DNA from: Paraburkholderia caffeinitolerans
Lineage (GTDB): Bacteria > Pseudomonadota > Gammaproteobacteria > Burkholderiales > Burkholderiaceae
NCBI RefSeq assembly: GCF_902859945.1
Contig: NZ_CADIKL010000028.1
Location: 39,531-103,530, forward strand
Length of the DNA stretch: 64,000 nt
Direction: 5' to 3'
Part shown: positions 53,566 to 62,717 of the stretch, piece after piece
How positions within the stretch are numbered: position 1 is the first letter of the stretch
Layout of the letters: each line of letters opens with the position of its first letter
Notes under the pieces: generated by a model
What the model saw: only the letters and a program-made list of their open reading frames with translations
Told to the model about the DNA's origin: nothing
Database searches by the model: none
Translations under genes and position numbers: made by a program

Positions 53566-54354
53566 TCACACCCGCGCGAGACCTTCCGAATCGACGATGC
53601 GGATCTGCTTGCCGCTCGGCTCGACCAGCCCGTCACGGTGAAAGCGCGAAAACATCCGGCTCACGGTTTCGAGCTTGATGCCGAGAAAGCAGCCGATTTC
53701 CTCGCGGCTCATCTTCAGATTGAACTGCGCGCCGGAGTAGCCGCGCGTGCGAAAGCGCGCAGCGAGGTCGAGCAGGAAGGTCGCTAGCCGCTGCTCCGCC
53801 GTCATCGTGCCCAGCAGCATCATGAGACTCGATTCGCGCACGATTTCCCCGCTCATCAACTGGTAGAGATGGCGTTGCATGCGGCGGCTTTCGCGGCAGA
53901 GCGTCTCGAACTGGCCGAACGGAATGATGCAGACCGTGCTGTCTTCGAGTGCGATCGCATCGCAGTTGTGCGTGCCGCCACATACGCCGTCGAGGCCGAG
54001 CGGCTCGCCGGGAATCTGGAAGCCCGTGACCTGCTCGCGGCCGTCGCGATGCATGACGACCGTCTTGAACGAGCCGGTGCGCACGGCGTACAGGCTCTGG
54101 AATGCATCGTGTGTGCGAAACAGGGCTTCGCCGCGACGCACGTTGCGGGTCGTGAGGACCACGGTATCCAGTTGCTGAAGTTCGGTGGAGGTGAGGTCCG
54201 CGGGCATGCAGACCGCCCGCAGCGAGCAGGTGGAGCAGCGCGAGGCGGCGCGGCGCGGGGCCGCTTCCCGCACCGCGGGCTGCAGCGTGATCACCGGCCA
54301 GCGCATCGGCGCAGGAACAGGCATGGAGGAATCGCAGGCGGGCTCGGCATACAT
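53566..54354 (-). CDS. Oxygen-sensing CRP/FNR-family regulator
   Basis: A 262-residue regulator; the start at 54354 (MYAEPACD) follows GGAGACTGTC. N-terminal Cys 40, 43 and 49 (C-x2-C-x5-C) and Cys 142 in EDSTVC correspond to the four [4Fe-4S] ligands of FNR, so it should sense oxygen directly. The cNMP-fold domain is followed by a C-terminal HTH. The recognition helix ETVSRMFSRF has the Glu and Ser-Arg residues that read TTGAT in FNR. It probably controls the island's FNR boxes. No box is seen before its own gene. Confidence 0.93.
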   Translation of the reverse strand: MYAEPACDSSMPVPAPMRWPVITLQPAVREAAPRRAASRCSTCSLRAVCMPADLTSTELQQLDTVVLTTRNVRRGEALFRTHDAFQSLYAVRTGSFKTVVMHRDGREQVTGFQIPGEPLGLDGVCGGTHNCDAIALEDSTVCIIPFGQFETLCRESRRMQRHLYQLMSGEIVRESSLMMLLGTMTAEQRLATFLLDLAARFRTRGYSGAQFNLKMSREEIGCFLGIKLETVSRMFSRFHRDGLVEPSGKQIRIVDSEGLARV

Positions 54355-54572
54355 GACAGTCTCCAGTTCATCGCCCGAGGTGCGTGCGTGGTTCACGCAG
54401 TTTCGGGCGAATCAGTTTGGCTTCCATGGAGGCAGTATCGGCGACGCCATCTCGAAAATAAATCGGCGGCGATGGAAAGCAGCGTACGCAGGATAGAAGC
54501 CGTGTAGGGCAATTCCTACAGATGTGCGACGACGCGACGCTGAAGCCTGCGGCGATACACCGCAGGGAAGGG

Positions 54573-55220
54573 TCAGGGCTCGTCCTGATCGTCGAGCAGC
54601 TTGTGGCGCAGGGCATAGCGCACGAGGGCGGCCTCGTGCGGCATCTCCATCTTTTCGAGAATGCGCACCTTGTAGGTGCTGACCGTCTTCGCGCTCACGC
54701 ACAGTGCCTGGGCGATTTCGCCGATGGTTTCCCCGTTGGCGAGGCGCCGGAACACCTCGAACTCGCGGTCGGAGAGCCGCTGGTGCGGCAGGGTGTCGGC
54801 CGGCTCGTTCAGGCTTTGCGCAAAGCGCTCGGCCATGGCCATGCTCACGTAGACGCCGCCCGTGGCGACCTTCGTCACGGCGTTCACGAGTTCCGCGCTG
54901 GCGCTTTCCTTGGTGAGATAGCCCGAGGCGCCGGCCTTGAACGCGCGCACCGCGTATTGCTGCTCGGCATGCATGGTCAGCACGAGAATGCGCAGCGCTG
55001 GCTGTTCGTCCTTGATCTGCTTGATGAGATCCACGCCGCTGCGCCCCGGCATGGAAAGATCGAGCACCAGCACCTTCGCATCGCGCTCGCGCACGAGCGC
55101 AAGCGTGGTGGCGCCGTCGCAGCCTTCGCCCACGACTTCGAAATCGTGTGCGTCCTCGAGGATGCGGCGCAGACCGTCACGCACGAGCGCGTGGTCGTCG
55201 GCGAGGATCACCTTGATCAT
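54573..55220 (-). CDS. NarL/FixJ-type response regulator
   Basis: A 215-residue regulator. The receiver domain has Asp 8-9 and the phospho-acceptor Asp 54 (VLVLDLSMPG), Thr in VLTMHA and Lys in YLTKESAS. The C-terminal LuxR-type HTH is LSDREFEVFRRLANGETIGEIAQAL through KTVSTYKVRILEKM. Its start overlaps the kinase stop (ATGA), so it is coupled to that kinase. It is likely a redox or nitrate-type response. Confidence 0.93.
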   Translation of the reverse strand: MIKVILADDHALVRDGLRRILEDAHDFEVVGEGCDGATTLALVRERDAKVLVLDLSMPGRSGVDLIKQIKDEQPALRILVLTMHAEQQYAVRAFKAGASGYLTKESASAELVNAVTKVATGGVYVSMAMAERFAQSLNEPADTLPHQRLSDREFEVFRRLANGETIGEIAQALCVSAKTVSTYKVRILEKMEMPHEAALVRYALRHKLLDDQDEP

Positions 55221-57331
55221 GAAGCGGTCTCCTCGGACACGAGGGCATCGATCTCGAATGTGATGGAAATGGCAAAGCCTTCCCCGGGCGCCGTATCGAT
55301 CTCGACGACTCCGTTGAACATATGCGCGCGCTCGCGAATGCCAAGCAATCCGAATGATTTGTCATGGCGGTCGCGGCGCAGCGGGTCGCCGAGAGCGTCC
55401 CGCGCGCCGCGGCCATTGTCGGCGATGCGCAGGGCGCAGTGCTGGCTATCGACTTCGAGTGTCAAGATGACGACGCTTGCTTCGGCGTGGCGCGCGACGT
55501 TGGTGAACGCTTCCTGGATGATGCGAAACAGCGCGGAGGCCGCAGCGCTCGAAAACGCCGTGTTGCCGGTGTGGATGTGCCGCTGCACGGTGATGCCATA
55601 GCGGCTCGTGAAATCGTTCGCGAGCCATTCGATGGCCGGCACGAGCCCGAGGTCGTCGAGCATGACGGGGCGCAGGTCGGAGGCGATGCGCCGCACCGCC
55701 CGTACGGTCGAGTCGATCAGCTTGCTCATGCCGTCGAGGCGCGCGGCGATGTCGTCGCCGACGGCGCCGCCGAGCCGGTGCGCGAGCGTGGAAAGATCGA
55801 TTTTGAGCGCCGTGAGCTGCTGGCCGAGATCGTCGTGAAGCTCACGGGCGATACGCGTTTTTTCGGCTTCGCGCACGTTCTGCAGGTTGGCCGAGAGTTC
55901 GCGTAGTTCTTCGCGCGAGCGCTTGAGCGAGTTCTCCGCGCGCAGCCGTTCCGTGATGTCGCGCAGCATGACCGTATAGAGCTTGCCGGAGGCATCGCGG
56001 ATCTGCGAAATCGAGGCCTCGACGGGAAATTCCTCGCCATTGGCGCGCAGGCCGAACAGCACGCGCTGCTGGCGGCCCATCTGGCGTTCGGTGACGCCGG
56101 TGGCGCCGAACTGGTCGACGTGGCGTGCGTGGGCTCCGCGAAAGCGCTCGGGAATGAAGCGCGAAAGCGGGGAGCCGATCGCTTCCATGGCGGAGAGCCC
56201 GAAGACGAACTCGGCGGCGGGATTGAAGATCACGACGCGCTGCGTTTCGTCCACGGTGATGATGGCCTCCATCGACGAACGGATGATGCTCATCATGCGC
56301 GCTTCGTTCAGACGCGCTTCGTTCAGGCGAGCATCGGTTTCGGCGGGGTCGGGCACGAGGGCGGGAGCCGCCCGCGCGAGGCGGTATGCGAGCGCGGCAC
56401 AGAGGGCAGCCGCGACGGCGCCGGCGAGCAGAACGGCTGCGGCGCAGGTGGCCGCGCCCGTGACGAGCGGGCTGCCGTTCGTGCTCGCATCGAGCGTGAG
56501 GGTGGCGCCGCCGTACGCGATGGTGTCGCGGTGCTCGAAGCGCGCGCCGGGCGTGACTTCGGCGTCTTCGGTCGGCGCGCTGCGGTAAACCTCGACAGCC
56601 GGCTGTCCTGCATGGACGGCTAGCGCGAGATCCGGTTGGGCGGCGAGTATCGGTTCGAAGAGCCGCTGTGCGTCGAGCGACGCAACCGCGAATCCCGCGA
56701 GCGGCGGCTGCGCGACGTGCGCAGCCGCCGTCGAGGTGTAGACGGGCAGATAAAGCATCAGGCGAGGCGGGGCGGCATCCGAGGCCGGCTCGGCTGTGAG
56801 CCCGGCCTTGCCGGTTTGCACGGCGTAGCGGCGCGCCACCACGCTTGCGATGCTCTGGGCAAACGCATTGCCGGGCGCGGCGGCGGGCCCGGCCCATAGG
56901 GGAGCGGAATCGGGCTGCGCGGGCGCCGCGTTTTGCTGTCCTGAGGGTTGCGCAGAGGGCTGCGAAACATAGCCCAAGGCGACGACTGCGAGGCGTGAGT
57001 TTTCCAGGTCGGCAGCGGCGACATTGCGCTGCCAGTCTTCGGCGTTGGGGGCTGGGGTTTGCGCGAGCCACCCGCGCGCGCCACGCAGCATGGCTTCGTC
57101 GGCGATAAGCGCCTGTTCGACGGTCTCGCGCAGCGCGGACGCGCGGCGGGCAAAGCGCTGTCCGGCGGCGATCTGCCATTGCTGCGCGACAAACGCCGCG
57201 ACGGCGACCGCGAGCGTCAAAACGACGATGAACGCCAGCACGGATGCCACACCCGGCTGGCGAACCCGGACAAGGAGCGTGCGCGCCGCGCCGTGCGTGA
57301 TGTTCTCGTGCGGCTTAGCGCCTGTGCTCAT
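55217..57331 (-). CDS. CHASE-PAS sensor histidine kinase (HisKA_3, NarX/FixL-like)
   Basis: A 704-residue kinase with the start at 57331 (MSTGAKPHE); the frame is open far upstream but that part is shadow of the MBL gene. TM1 is near residues 27-47, then a CHASE-like periplasmic domain (RASALRETVEQALIADEAM) and TM2 near residue 295. A PAS domain (SMEAIITVDETQRVVIFNPAAEFVFG) with a PAC segment (VMLRDITERLRAE) follows. HisKA_3 has the phospho-His in ARELHDDLGQQL, and the HATPase end is RIADNGRGARD. It phosphorylates the overlapping response regulator. No PAS haem His was confirmed. Confidence 0.92.
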   Translation of the reverse strand: MSTGAKPHENITHGAARTLLVRVRQPGVASVLAFIVVLTLAVAVAAFVAQQWQIAAGQRFARRASALRETVEQALIADEAMLRGARGWLAQTPAPNAEDWQRNVAAADLENSRLAVVALGYVSQPSAQPSGQQNAAPAQPDSAPLWAGPAAAPGNAFAQSIASVVARRYAVQTGKAGLTAEPASDAAPPRLMLYLPVYTSTAAAHVAQPPLAGFAVASLDAQRLFEPILAAQPDLALAVHAGQPAVEVYRSAPTEDAEVTPGARFEHRDTIAYGGATLTLDASTNGSPLVTGAATCAAAVLLAGAVAAALCAALAYRLARAAPALVPDPAETDARLNEARLNEARMMSIIRSSMEAIITVDETQRVVIFNPAAEFVFGLSAMEAIGSPLSRFIPERFRGAHARHVDQFGATGVTERQMGRQQRVLFGLRANGEEFPVEASISQIRDASGKLYTVMLRDITERLRAENSLKRSREELRELSANLQNVREAEKTRIARELHDDLGQQLTALKIDLSTLAHRLGGAVGDDIAARLDGMSKLIDSTVRAVRRIASDLRPVMLDDLGLVPAIEWLANDFTSRYGITVQRHIHTGNTAFSSAAASALFRIIQEAFTNVARHAEASVVILTLEVDSQHCALRIADNGRGARDALGDPLRRDRHDKSFGLLGIRERAHMFNGVVEIDTAPGEGFAISITFEIDALVSEETAS

Positions 57332-57555
57332 GGCAACGGTCCAAAACGAAATTAAGTCTGTATGGAACGGATGCGTGAGCCATGCGTGTGAAGTAGCGAC
57401 TGCATGTGAGAAAGCCCGATGCACGACATCGCAGGGGCTGCCTGGCACAATTTTACGTGCGGCGCAAACGCGTGTCCCAAAAAACTTGCACGTTGTGCGG
57501 CGCAGCGCGCAGTCCCGCCTCGCGGGCTGATGCGCGCCGCTCGGGGAAAGCCCGC

Positions 57556-58980
57556 TTATGCCACCGGCCGCGTTGCATCGGCGGGTTCGTGGGGTGGGCA
57601 TGGGCGCGCACGAACGGGGTTCTCGGGAAGTTCGATCGTCTGGCCTTGCTCCGGCACGCAGCAGTCCCAGTGCAGCGTTTCGGCGATGCGCCGGCGCAGC
57701 GCGTCGGCCGCCGCAGGCTCCCCGTGCGTCACGAACGTGCGGGTGGGCGGGCACGTCATGCCGGCCAGCCAGCGCAACGTCTCCCGGTAGTCCGCATGCG
57801 CGGAGAGTGAGGAAATTGAAGCCACTTCGGCGCGCACACGCACGTAGTCGCCGTGCAGCTTGATGGTCGGTGCGTGCGCTTCCAGCGCCGCGCCGCGCGT
57901 GCCGGGCGCCTGGTAGCCCACCAGCGCGATGGTGTTGCGCGGGTCGGGTGCATAGAGGTTCAGGTGATGCAGCACGCGCCCGCCCGTGGCCATGCCGCTG
58001 CCCGCGATGATGACCATCGGCCCGTTGCGTGAAGCGATGGCCTTCGAGTCGTCGACGCTGCGCGTCATGAACGCCGCGTGGTCGATGGCGTGCAACTGCG
58101 AGATGGTCAGCCGGTGCTCGCGCATGTGGTGGCGATAGAGTTCCGTGACGCTGATCGCCATCGGGCTGTCGAGATAGACCGGAACGTTCGCCATGCGCCC
58201 CGCCTCCTTGAGGTGCGCGATGTAGTAAAGCACCTCCTGGGCGCGTCCGACCGCGAAGCAGGGCATCACCACGATCCCGCCGCGCGCGAAGGTGCGCGCG
58301 AACATTTCGGCCAGCTCGTTTTCGGGATTGAGGGCGGGGTGAAGCCGGTCCCCATAGGTCGACTCGACCACGAGATAGTCGGCATGCACGGGCGGCACCG
58401 GCGCGCGCATGAGCGGGTCGTCGGGGCGTCCGAGGTCGCCGGAGAACGCGAGCACCGTATGCCCGCTGCACAGCACGACGCTCGCGGCGCCGAGGATATG
58501 CCCGGCAGGCAGAAAGCGGAAAATCAGATTCTCGCCGAGCGAGACCGGCACATCGAACTCGCGCGGGCCGATGAGCCGCAGCGCCGCCTCGGCGTCTTCG
58601 AGCGTATAGAGCGGCTGGGCGGGATGGTGCTTCGAAAAGCCGTGGCGGTTCGCGAACGCGGCGTCCTCCTCCTGCAGGCGGGCGCTGTCGCGCAGCATGA
58701 CTTCGCACAGGTCGGCGGTGCCCGGCGTGCAATAGACCGGTCCGCGGAATCCATGGCGCACCAGCACCGGCAGATAGCCGCAGTGATCGATATGCGCATG
58801 CGTGAGGATGACCGCGTCGAGCGTATCGGCCGGAAATGGCAACGGCTCCCAGTTGCGCAGCCGCAGGTTCTTCGTGCCCTGGAACAACCCGCAGTCGATC
58901 AACACCCGCTTGCCTTGCGCTTCCAGCAGGTAGCGCGAGCCCGTGACCGTTTGCGCCGCGCCCAGAAAAGTCAGCTTCAT
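57556..58980 (-). CDS. MBL-fold/beta-CASP hydrolase (RNA-processing exonuclease-like)
   Basis: A 474-residue zinc hydrolase. The start is at 58980 (or 58983), after GAGGAG. The metal motif is THAHIDHCGYLP, the next His region is PAGHILGAASV, and the beta-CASP motifs occur in FAVGRAQEVLYYI, MVIIAGSGMATGG and SLSAHADY. These match the CPSF-like RNase/YsH1-type group and not quorum lactonases. It probably cuts or trims RNA. An FNR-like box lies 79 bases upstream. The kinase gene lies downstream in the same direction after 224 bases without a gene. Confidence 0.92.
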   Translation of the reverse strand: MKLTFLGAAQTVTGSRYLLEAQGKRVLIDCGLFQGTKNLRLRNWEPLPFPADTLDAVILTHAHIDHCGYLPVLVRHGFRGPVYCTPGTADLCEVMLRDSARLQEEDAAFANRHGFSKHHPAQPLYTLEDAEAALRLIGPREFDVPVSLGENLIFRFLPAGHILGAASVVLCSGHTVLAFSGDLGRPDDPLMRAPVPPVHADYLVVESTYGDRLHPALNPENELAEMFARTFARGGIVVMPCFAVGRAQEVLYYIAHLKEAGRMANVPVYLDSPMAISVTELYRHHMREHRLTISQLHAIDHAAFMTRSVDDSKAIASRNGPMVIIAGSGMATGGRVLHHLNLYAPDPRNTIALVGYQAPGTRGAALEAHAPTIKLHGDYVRVRAEVASISSLSAHADYRETLRWLAGMTCPPTRTFVTHGEPAAADALRRRIAETLHWDCCVPEQGQTIELPENPVRARPCPPHEPADATRPVA

Positions 58981-59052
58981 CATGCTCTCCTCGCCATGCA
59001 CCCATTCAGGGTGCGTCTGGGGTTCATTGGAGCGTACTTCGTTACCACGCAA

Positions 59053-59066
59053 TTGACCTGGATCAG
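59053..59066. promoter_or_regulatory. FNR-like box (TTGAC-CTGG-ATCAG)
   Basis: Two mismatches, centred about 79 bases before the MBL gene on the minus strand. Confidence 0.5.
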
Positions 59067-59097
59067 GGCGGAAGCCATTGGCGGGCGAGGGCCTCGC

Positions 59098-59111
59098 TTG
59101 AGCCAGATCAA
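59098..59111. promoter_or_regulatory. FNR-like box (TTGAG-CCAG-ATCAA)
   Basis: One mismatch, centred 87 bases before the lipoprotein gene on the plus strand. The bases are the same as in the hsp20 box. Confidence 0.65.
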
Positions 59112-59191
59112 TCTGGCTGGACCGGACGATTCGTACATTGGGGCGTGCGGCTCGCCGTCGCGAGCCGGTATTCCGGGTAGGAGTCCGAGCC

Positions 59192-59653
59192 ATGATTCAT
59201 GGATCGCGTTTGCGCCGGGCGCTGGTCCCGGTCCTGCTTACGGCACTGCTTGCGGCGTGCGCGACCGATGCGAGCCGCGAGGCCTTCCGTCACACGGAAA
59301 CCGGCCTGGAGGCCGCACGTGAGCAGGCGGTGATCCATTGCGCGGCGCCCGGCGATTGTGCGCAGGCATGGAGCCACGCACGGGCGTTCGTACAGTTGCA
59401 TTCGCCCACGCGGATCGAACGGGTCACAGACGAGACGATCGAAACGCGCATGCCGCACGAATTCGGCGTGGCGTATTTCTGGGCGGTACGCGAGACAGCG
59501 GCTGATGGAGCTACGACCGTTCGCCTGAAGGGCATGTGCCGGGGCATGTACAGCAGCTTCGACAATGGGCCGGGATGGCTCTACCGCTCCTGCGCGGCGC
59601 AGTTGCGCGACACCCAGCTAGAATTCGCGCACGAGGTAGGCGGCGCGCAATGA
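59192..59653 (+). CDS. Putative lipoprotein of unknown function
   Basis: A 153-residue protein with the start at 59192. A signal helix LVPVLLTALLAAC gives a lipobox LAAC, so it is probably lipid-anchored. The mature part has four more Cys (HCAAPGDC, GMCRGM, RSCAAQ) that could form disulfides. No known domain was recognised. It has its own FNR-like box and converges on the nitroreductase gene. Confidence 0.75.
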   Translation: MIHGSRLRRALVPVLLTALLAACATDASREAFRHTETGLEAAREQAVIHCAAPGDCAQAWSHARAFVQLHSPTRIERVTDETIETRMPHEFGVAYFWAVRETAADGATTVRLKGMCRGMYSSFDNGPGWLYRSCAAQLRDTQLEFAHEVGGAQ

Positions 59654-59730
59654 ACGAGTCGGGGCGCGCCGGTTTTGGGGCCGGTTTGAAGCTGGTTTGG
59701 CGGCTGGCAAACCCGCGAATGCTCAGGCGC

Positions 59731-60780
59731 TCAGGACATGACCTCTTCGAGCGGGCGTCGCGGCGTCGCCGCGTCGGGCGTTCCGTGACCGATGCGCAAC
59801 AGCAGTTGTGGAAAGTACGGGCCCTGCAGCCCCATCAGCGTGCCGAGCCGGGGGCGCAGCTCCGGTACTTCGATGGGCTGGTTCAGATACGAAGTGCACA
59901 GACCGTGGAGGGTCGCCAGCAACAACACCCGTTCGAGCGCCTGGCCCGTGGCGAGCCAGGCCTGCGCATTGTCGACGCCGGTCGCGAGACACAGCAGCAG
60001 CGGTGACCCGGCCGCCAGATCGCGATGCGTGGCTGCCACGCCGCCGCCGAGATCGAACGTCCGGATCGCCGAGGCCACGAGCGGTTTCGCGAAATCGAGC
60101 AGGCCGCCGATTCCGGCCGCGTAGGCCGGCATGCCGTCGCCGGTGCGGCGCGGGTGGATCCATTTCGCGAGCTCGCGCCTGAAGCGCGGATCGGCGAACT
60201 GCTGCCGGTCGGCTTCGGCAACGAGGTCGGCGACCGCGTTGCGCGGCTCGCTCGCGCTCACGCAGGCGACCTCGATACCTTCGGCGCGCGCGGCGTCCAT
60301 CAGGTGCCGCTCGATTGTGGCGTCGACCGCCTCGGACGAGAATGGATGGCGCGTGGTGACCCGCTCGTAAATCGCGCTCACGAGCGGCGACAACTCCGGC
60401 GCTGTGGTGCGCTCGCGCAGCAGATGCACCTCGGCGAGCACATCGGGGTCGGTGCTCGACGGGAAAAGGGTGATCGCGTAGCCCATGCCGAGGCTCGCGA
60501 TCGCCACGCGCAGATTGAAGAGCGCCGCGCCGCAGCTGATGATGAGTTCGCGATCGTACGGGTCCACCACGGGCAGCGCGCGCAACCGGTCCGCGCACAG
60601 CATCACGCGATCCGTGTCTAGCACGAAGCGCCAGGGCTGGCTGTTGTGGCTCGACGGTGCAAGCGTCGCATGACGCGCGACGAAGCGCATGGCGAATGCG
60701 CGCGTGTCCTCCGGTGCGCTTCGGGGTGCTTCCTGGCAGGCGCTGCCTCTGGCGGCGATTGCGGCTGGATTGTCGAGCAT
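59731..60780 (-). CDS. Acg-type nitroreductase-family FMN protein
   Basis: A 349-residue protein; the start at 60780 (MLDNPAAI) follows AGGAGC. LAPSSHNSQPWRF is the FMN-binding N-terminal motif, and RHPFSSEAV and the end GLQGPYFPQLLLRIGHG match the Acg group found in mycobacterial dormancy regulons. Acg proteins may store FMN more than reduce a substrate. It follows two USP genes in the same direction and is probably the last gene of that FNR-driven unit. Confidence 0.87.
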   Translation of the reverse strand: MLDNPAAIAARGSACQEAPRSAPEDTRAFAMRFVARHATLAPSSHNSQPWRFVLDTDRVMLCADRLRALPVVDPYDRELIISCGAALFNLRVAIASLGMGYAITLFPSSTDPDVLAEVHLLRERTTAPELSPLVSAIYERVTTRHPFSSEAVDATIERHLMDAARAEGIEVACVSASEPRNAVADLVAEADRQQFADPRFRRELAKWIHPRRTGDGMPAYAAGIGGLLDFAKPLVASAIRTFDLGGGVAATHRDLAAGSPLLLCLATGVDNAQAWLATGQALERVLLLATLHGLCTSYLNQPIEVPELRPRLGTLMGLQGPYFPQLLLRIGHGTPDAATPRRPLEEVMS

Positions 60781-60842
60781 GGTCAGCTCCTGTCGTGAAG
60801 ACGCGCAGCAGTACGCAAGACGCACCGACGCGCAATGGTGAA

Positions 60843-61655
60843 TCAGTGGGACATCAAGACCGGGACTGTCATGGTTTCGAGCAGGTTGCGCGTCACGCTG
60901 CCAAGCACGCGCTCGTGGATGCGCGAATGCGCGTAAGCGCCCGCCACGATCAGGTCGGCGTGCAGGTCGCTCGCCCGGCTCAGCAGCGCCGTGCCCGTCC
61001 TGACGCCCGGGTCGCGGGCGCTTTCGTGAAACGATGCGCTGACGTCGTGCAGATCCAGCCATGCCGCGGCATCCGCCGCCTCTTCTTCGGCGCGCATGCG
61101 TTTGGTGCCGTGACGCGCGGCGACCACCTCGATCGAGACGCAATTGGCGCGACGCAATAGCGGCAAGGCATCCGAGGCCGCGCGCGCCGCTTCGCGGCCA
61201 CCGTCCCAGGAGATCAGGATGTTTTGCGCGACGGTCGGGAAAGAGCCGGAATGCGGCACCACGATGGCGGGCCTCGCGGCCGTCATCAGGAGATCGGTGA
61301 GGAAGTCGCTGGACAGGTCGATCGCGAGGTCGTCGCGTTCGCGCTGCCCGAGCACGAGCAGGTCGGCGTGACGGGCATGCAGCACCGCGGTCGCGGTGTC
61401 GCCGGGTTGCGGCGCGCGCCATTCGACCATGCAGCTCGCACGCGCGCCCGCATCGAGAAACGCTGCTTGCGCTTGCTCGCGGCGTTGCTCCAGCGCAGGC
61501 GCGCTGCCCGCTGCCGGCGTGCGCGGATGCGGCATCGGCAGATACAGACCGATGAGGTGCGCGTCGAAGCGCCCTGCCAGATCGAGCGCGAGTGCCAGAC
61601 GCGCTTCGCGTCGCGCCGAATCGTCGAGATGGACGAGCAGAGTTTTGTAGCCCAT
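60843..61655 (-). CDS. Universal stress protein, tandem two-domain
   Basis: A 270-residue double USP; the start at 61655 (MGYKTLLVHLDD). The second domain has GAYAHSRIHERVLGS, in which the second Gly of the ATP motif is Ala, so nucleotide binding may be weakened. It ends MTVPVLMSH like its paralogues. Gaps are 51 bases from the upstream USP gene and 62 bases to the Acg gene. Confidence 0.9.
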   Translation of the reverse strand: MGYKTLLVHLDDSARREARLALALDLAGRFDAHLIGLYLPMPHPRTPAAGSAPALEQRREQAQAAFLDAGARASCMVEWRAPQPGDTATAVLHARHADLLVLGQRERDDLAIDLSSDFLTDLLMTAARPAIVVPHSGSFPTVAQNILISWDGGREAARAASDALPLLRRANCVSIEVVAARHGTKRMRAEEEAADAAAWLDLHDVSASFHESARDPGVRTGTALLSRASDLHADLIVAGAYAHSRIHERVLGSVTRNLLETMTVPVLMSH

Positions 61656-61706
61656 GGCGTTTTCCCTGAATATCAATGGCGAGGCTCACACGGCGAAGCG
61701 GTCCGC

Positions 61707-62537
61707 TCAATGCGACATCAGCACCGGTACCGGCATCGAGCCGAGCACTGTCTGCGTCACGCCGCCGAGCAGGAGCTCTTTCCAGCGCGCGTGACCATAG
61801 GCGCCCATCACGATCAGATCGCAGCCGGTCTTTGCGGCGCGCGCGAGCAGCGCGTCCGCAACCGTGATCGTCGGCGGCGGATGCAATTCCGTGACGTGCA
61901 CCTCGAGCCCGTGACGCGCGAGGACGAGGCCGATGTCGGCGCCCGGAATGCGCTCCCGGTCCTTGCGCGAGGGCGTAAAGGTCACGAGCTCGGTTCGCTC
62001 GGCTAGGCGCATGAACGGCAACGCGTCATATAGCGCGCGCGTGGCCGACTGGCCCGCATCCCACGCGACCATGACGCGCTCGCCCACCGTGGAGCCGCTG
62101 CCCGCATAGGGCACCCACAGGACCGGCCGTCCCGCGCTCAGCGTCACGCGCACCTGCAGCCGGTTGGCGAGCGACACGTCGGGGTTCTCGGGGGCACCTT
62201 GACCCAGAACGATCAGGTCTGCGAAGCGGGCGCGCACCAGCAACTCATGCTGTGCGTGATTCGCGGTGCGCCAGTTGCCTTTCAATTCCGCATCGGCGAG
62301 GCGGGCGAAGAAGTGATGCTCCAGCGCACGGCGGCGCGCTTCGTGCTCATGCCGGCATTGAGACCAATACTCGGTGTCCAGAATGAATGCGTAGGCCGCC
62401 TCGTGCTCCGGCACGACAGGCGCGAACAGTGCGCTGAGATGGGCGCCGTGCCGCTTGGCAACGCGTAGCGCGACATCGAGGCGCGTTCGCGCGCTATCGC
62501 TTTCGTCCAGGTGAACCAGGATGTTGCGGTACTCCAT
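61707..62537 (-). CDS. Universal stress protein, tandem two-domain
   Basis: A 276-residue double USP, MEYRNILVHLDESDSA at the start. The second domain has the full GAYGHARWKELLLGG nucleotide loop. It is the first gene of a minus-strand unit USP, USP, Acg. The FNR-like box at 62616 is 85 bases upstream and is shared with the divergent phaB-like gene. Confidence 0.92.
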   Translation of the reverse strand: MEYRNILVHLDESDSARTRLDVALRVAKRHGAHLSALFAPVVPEHEAAYAFILDTEYWSQCRHEHEARRRALEHHFFARLADAELKGNWRTANHAQHELLVRARFADLIVLGQGAPENPDVSLANRLQVRVTLSAGRPVLWVPYAGSGSTVGERVMVAWDAGQSATRALYDALPFMRLAERTELVTFTPSRKDRERIPGADIGLVLARHGLEVHVTELHPPPTITVADALLARAAKTGCDLIVMGAYGHARWKELLLGGVTQTVLGSMPVPVLMSH

Positions 62538-62615
62538 GATCGGCGCTCCACGGTGGATGCAACACCGAAGCGGTGTCTCGTGCGGCTCAGTCTAGGCGCC
62601 GAAGCCCGGTCGCAA

Positions 62616-62629
62616 TTGACCTGAGTCAA
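62616..62629. promoter_or_regulatory. FNR-like box in a divergent promoter (TTGAC-CTGA-GTCAA)
   Basis: A perfect dyad, one change per half-site, centred 85 bases before the USP start (minus) and 95 before the PhaB-like start (plus). One site may serve both. Confidence 0.65.
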
Positions 62630-62717
62630 TCGTGAGCAGAAGGCGGAACCTACAGTGGGGCCTTGTTCCGGTCGCGCCGAATCGCGGCCGGTCGCCAACC
62701 AGCGAGGAGGATGGATC

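Noticed and set aside
55217..59005. A 1262-codon open frame that would fuse the histidine kinase to 558 further N-terminal residues.
   Set aside because: The extra part lies over the MBL hydrolase gene in another frame, has Arg/Ala/Pro-rich shadow composition, and the kinase has a natural start with a membrane helix at 57331.
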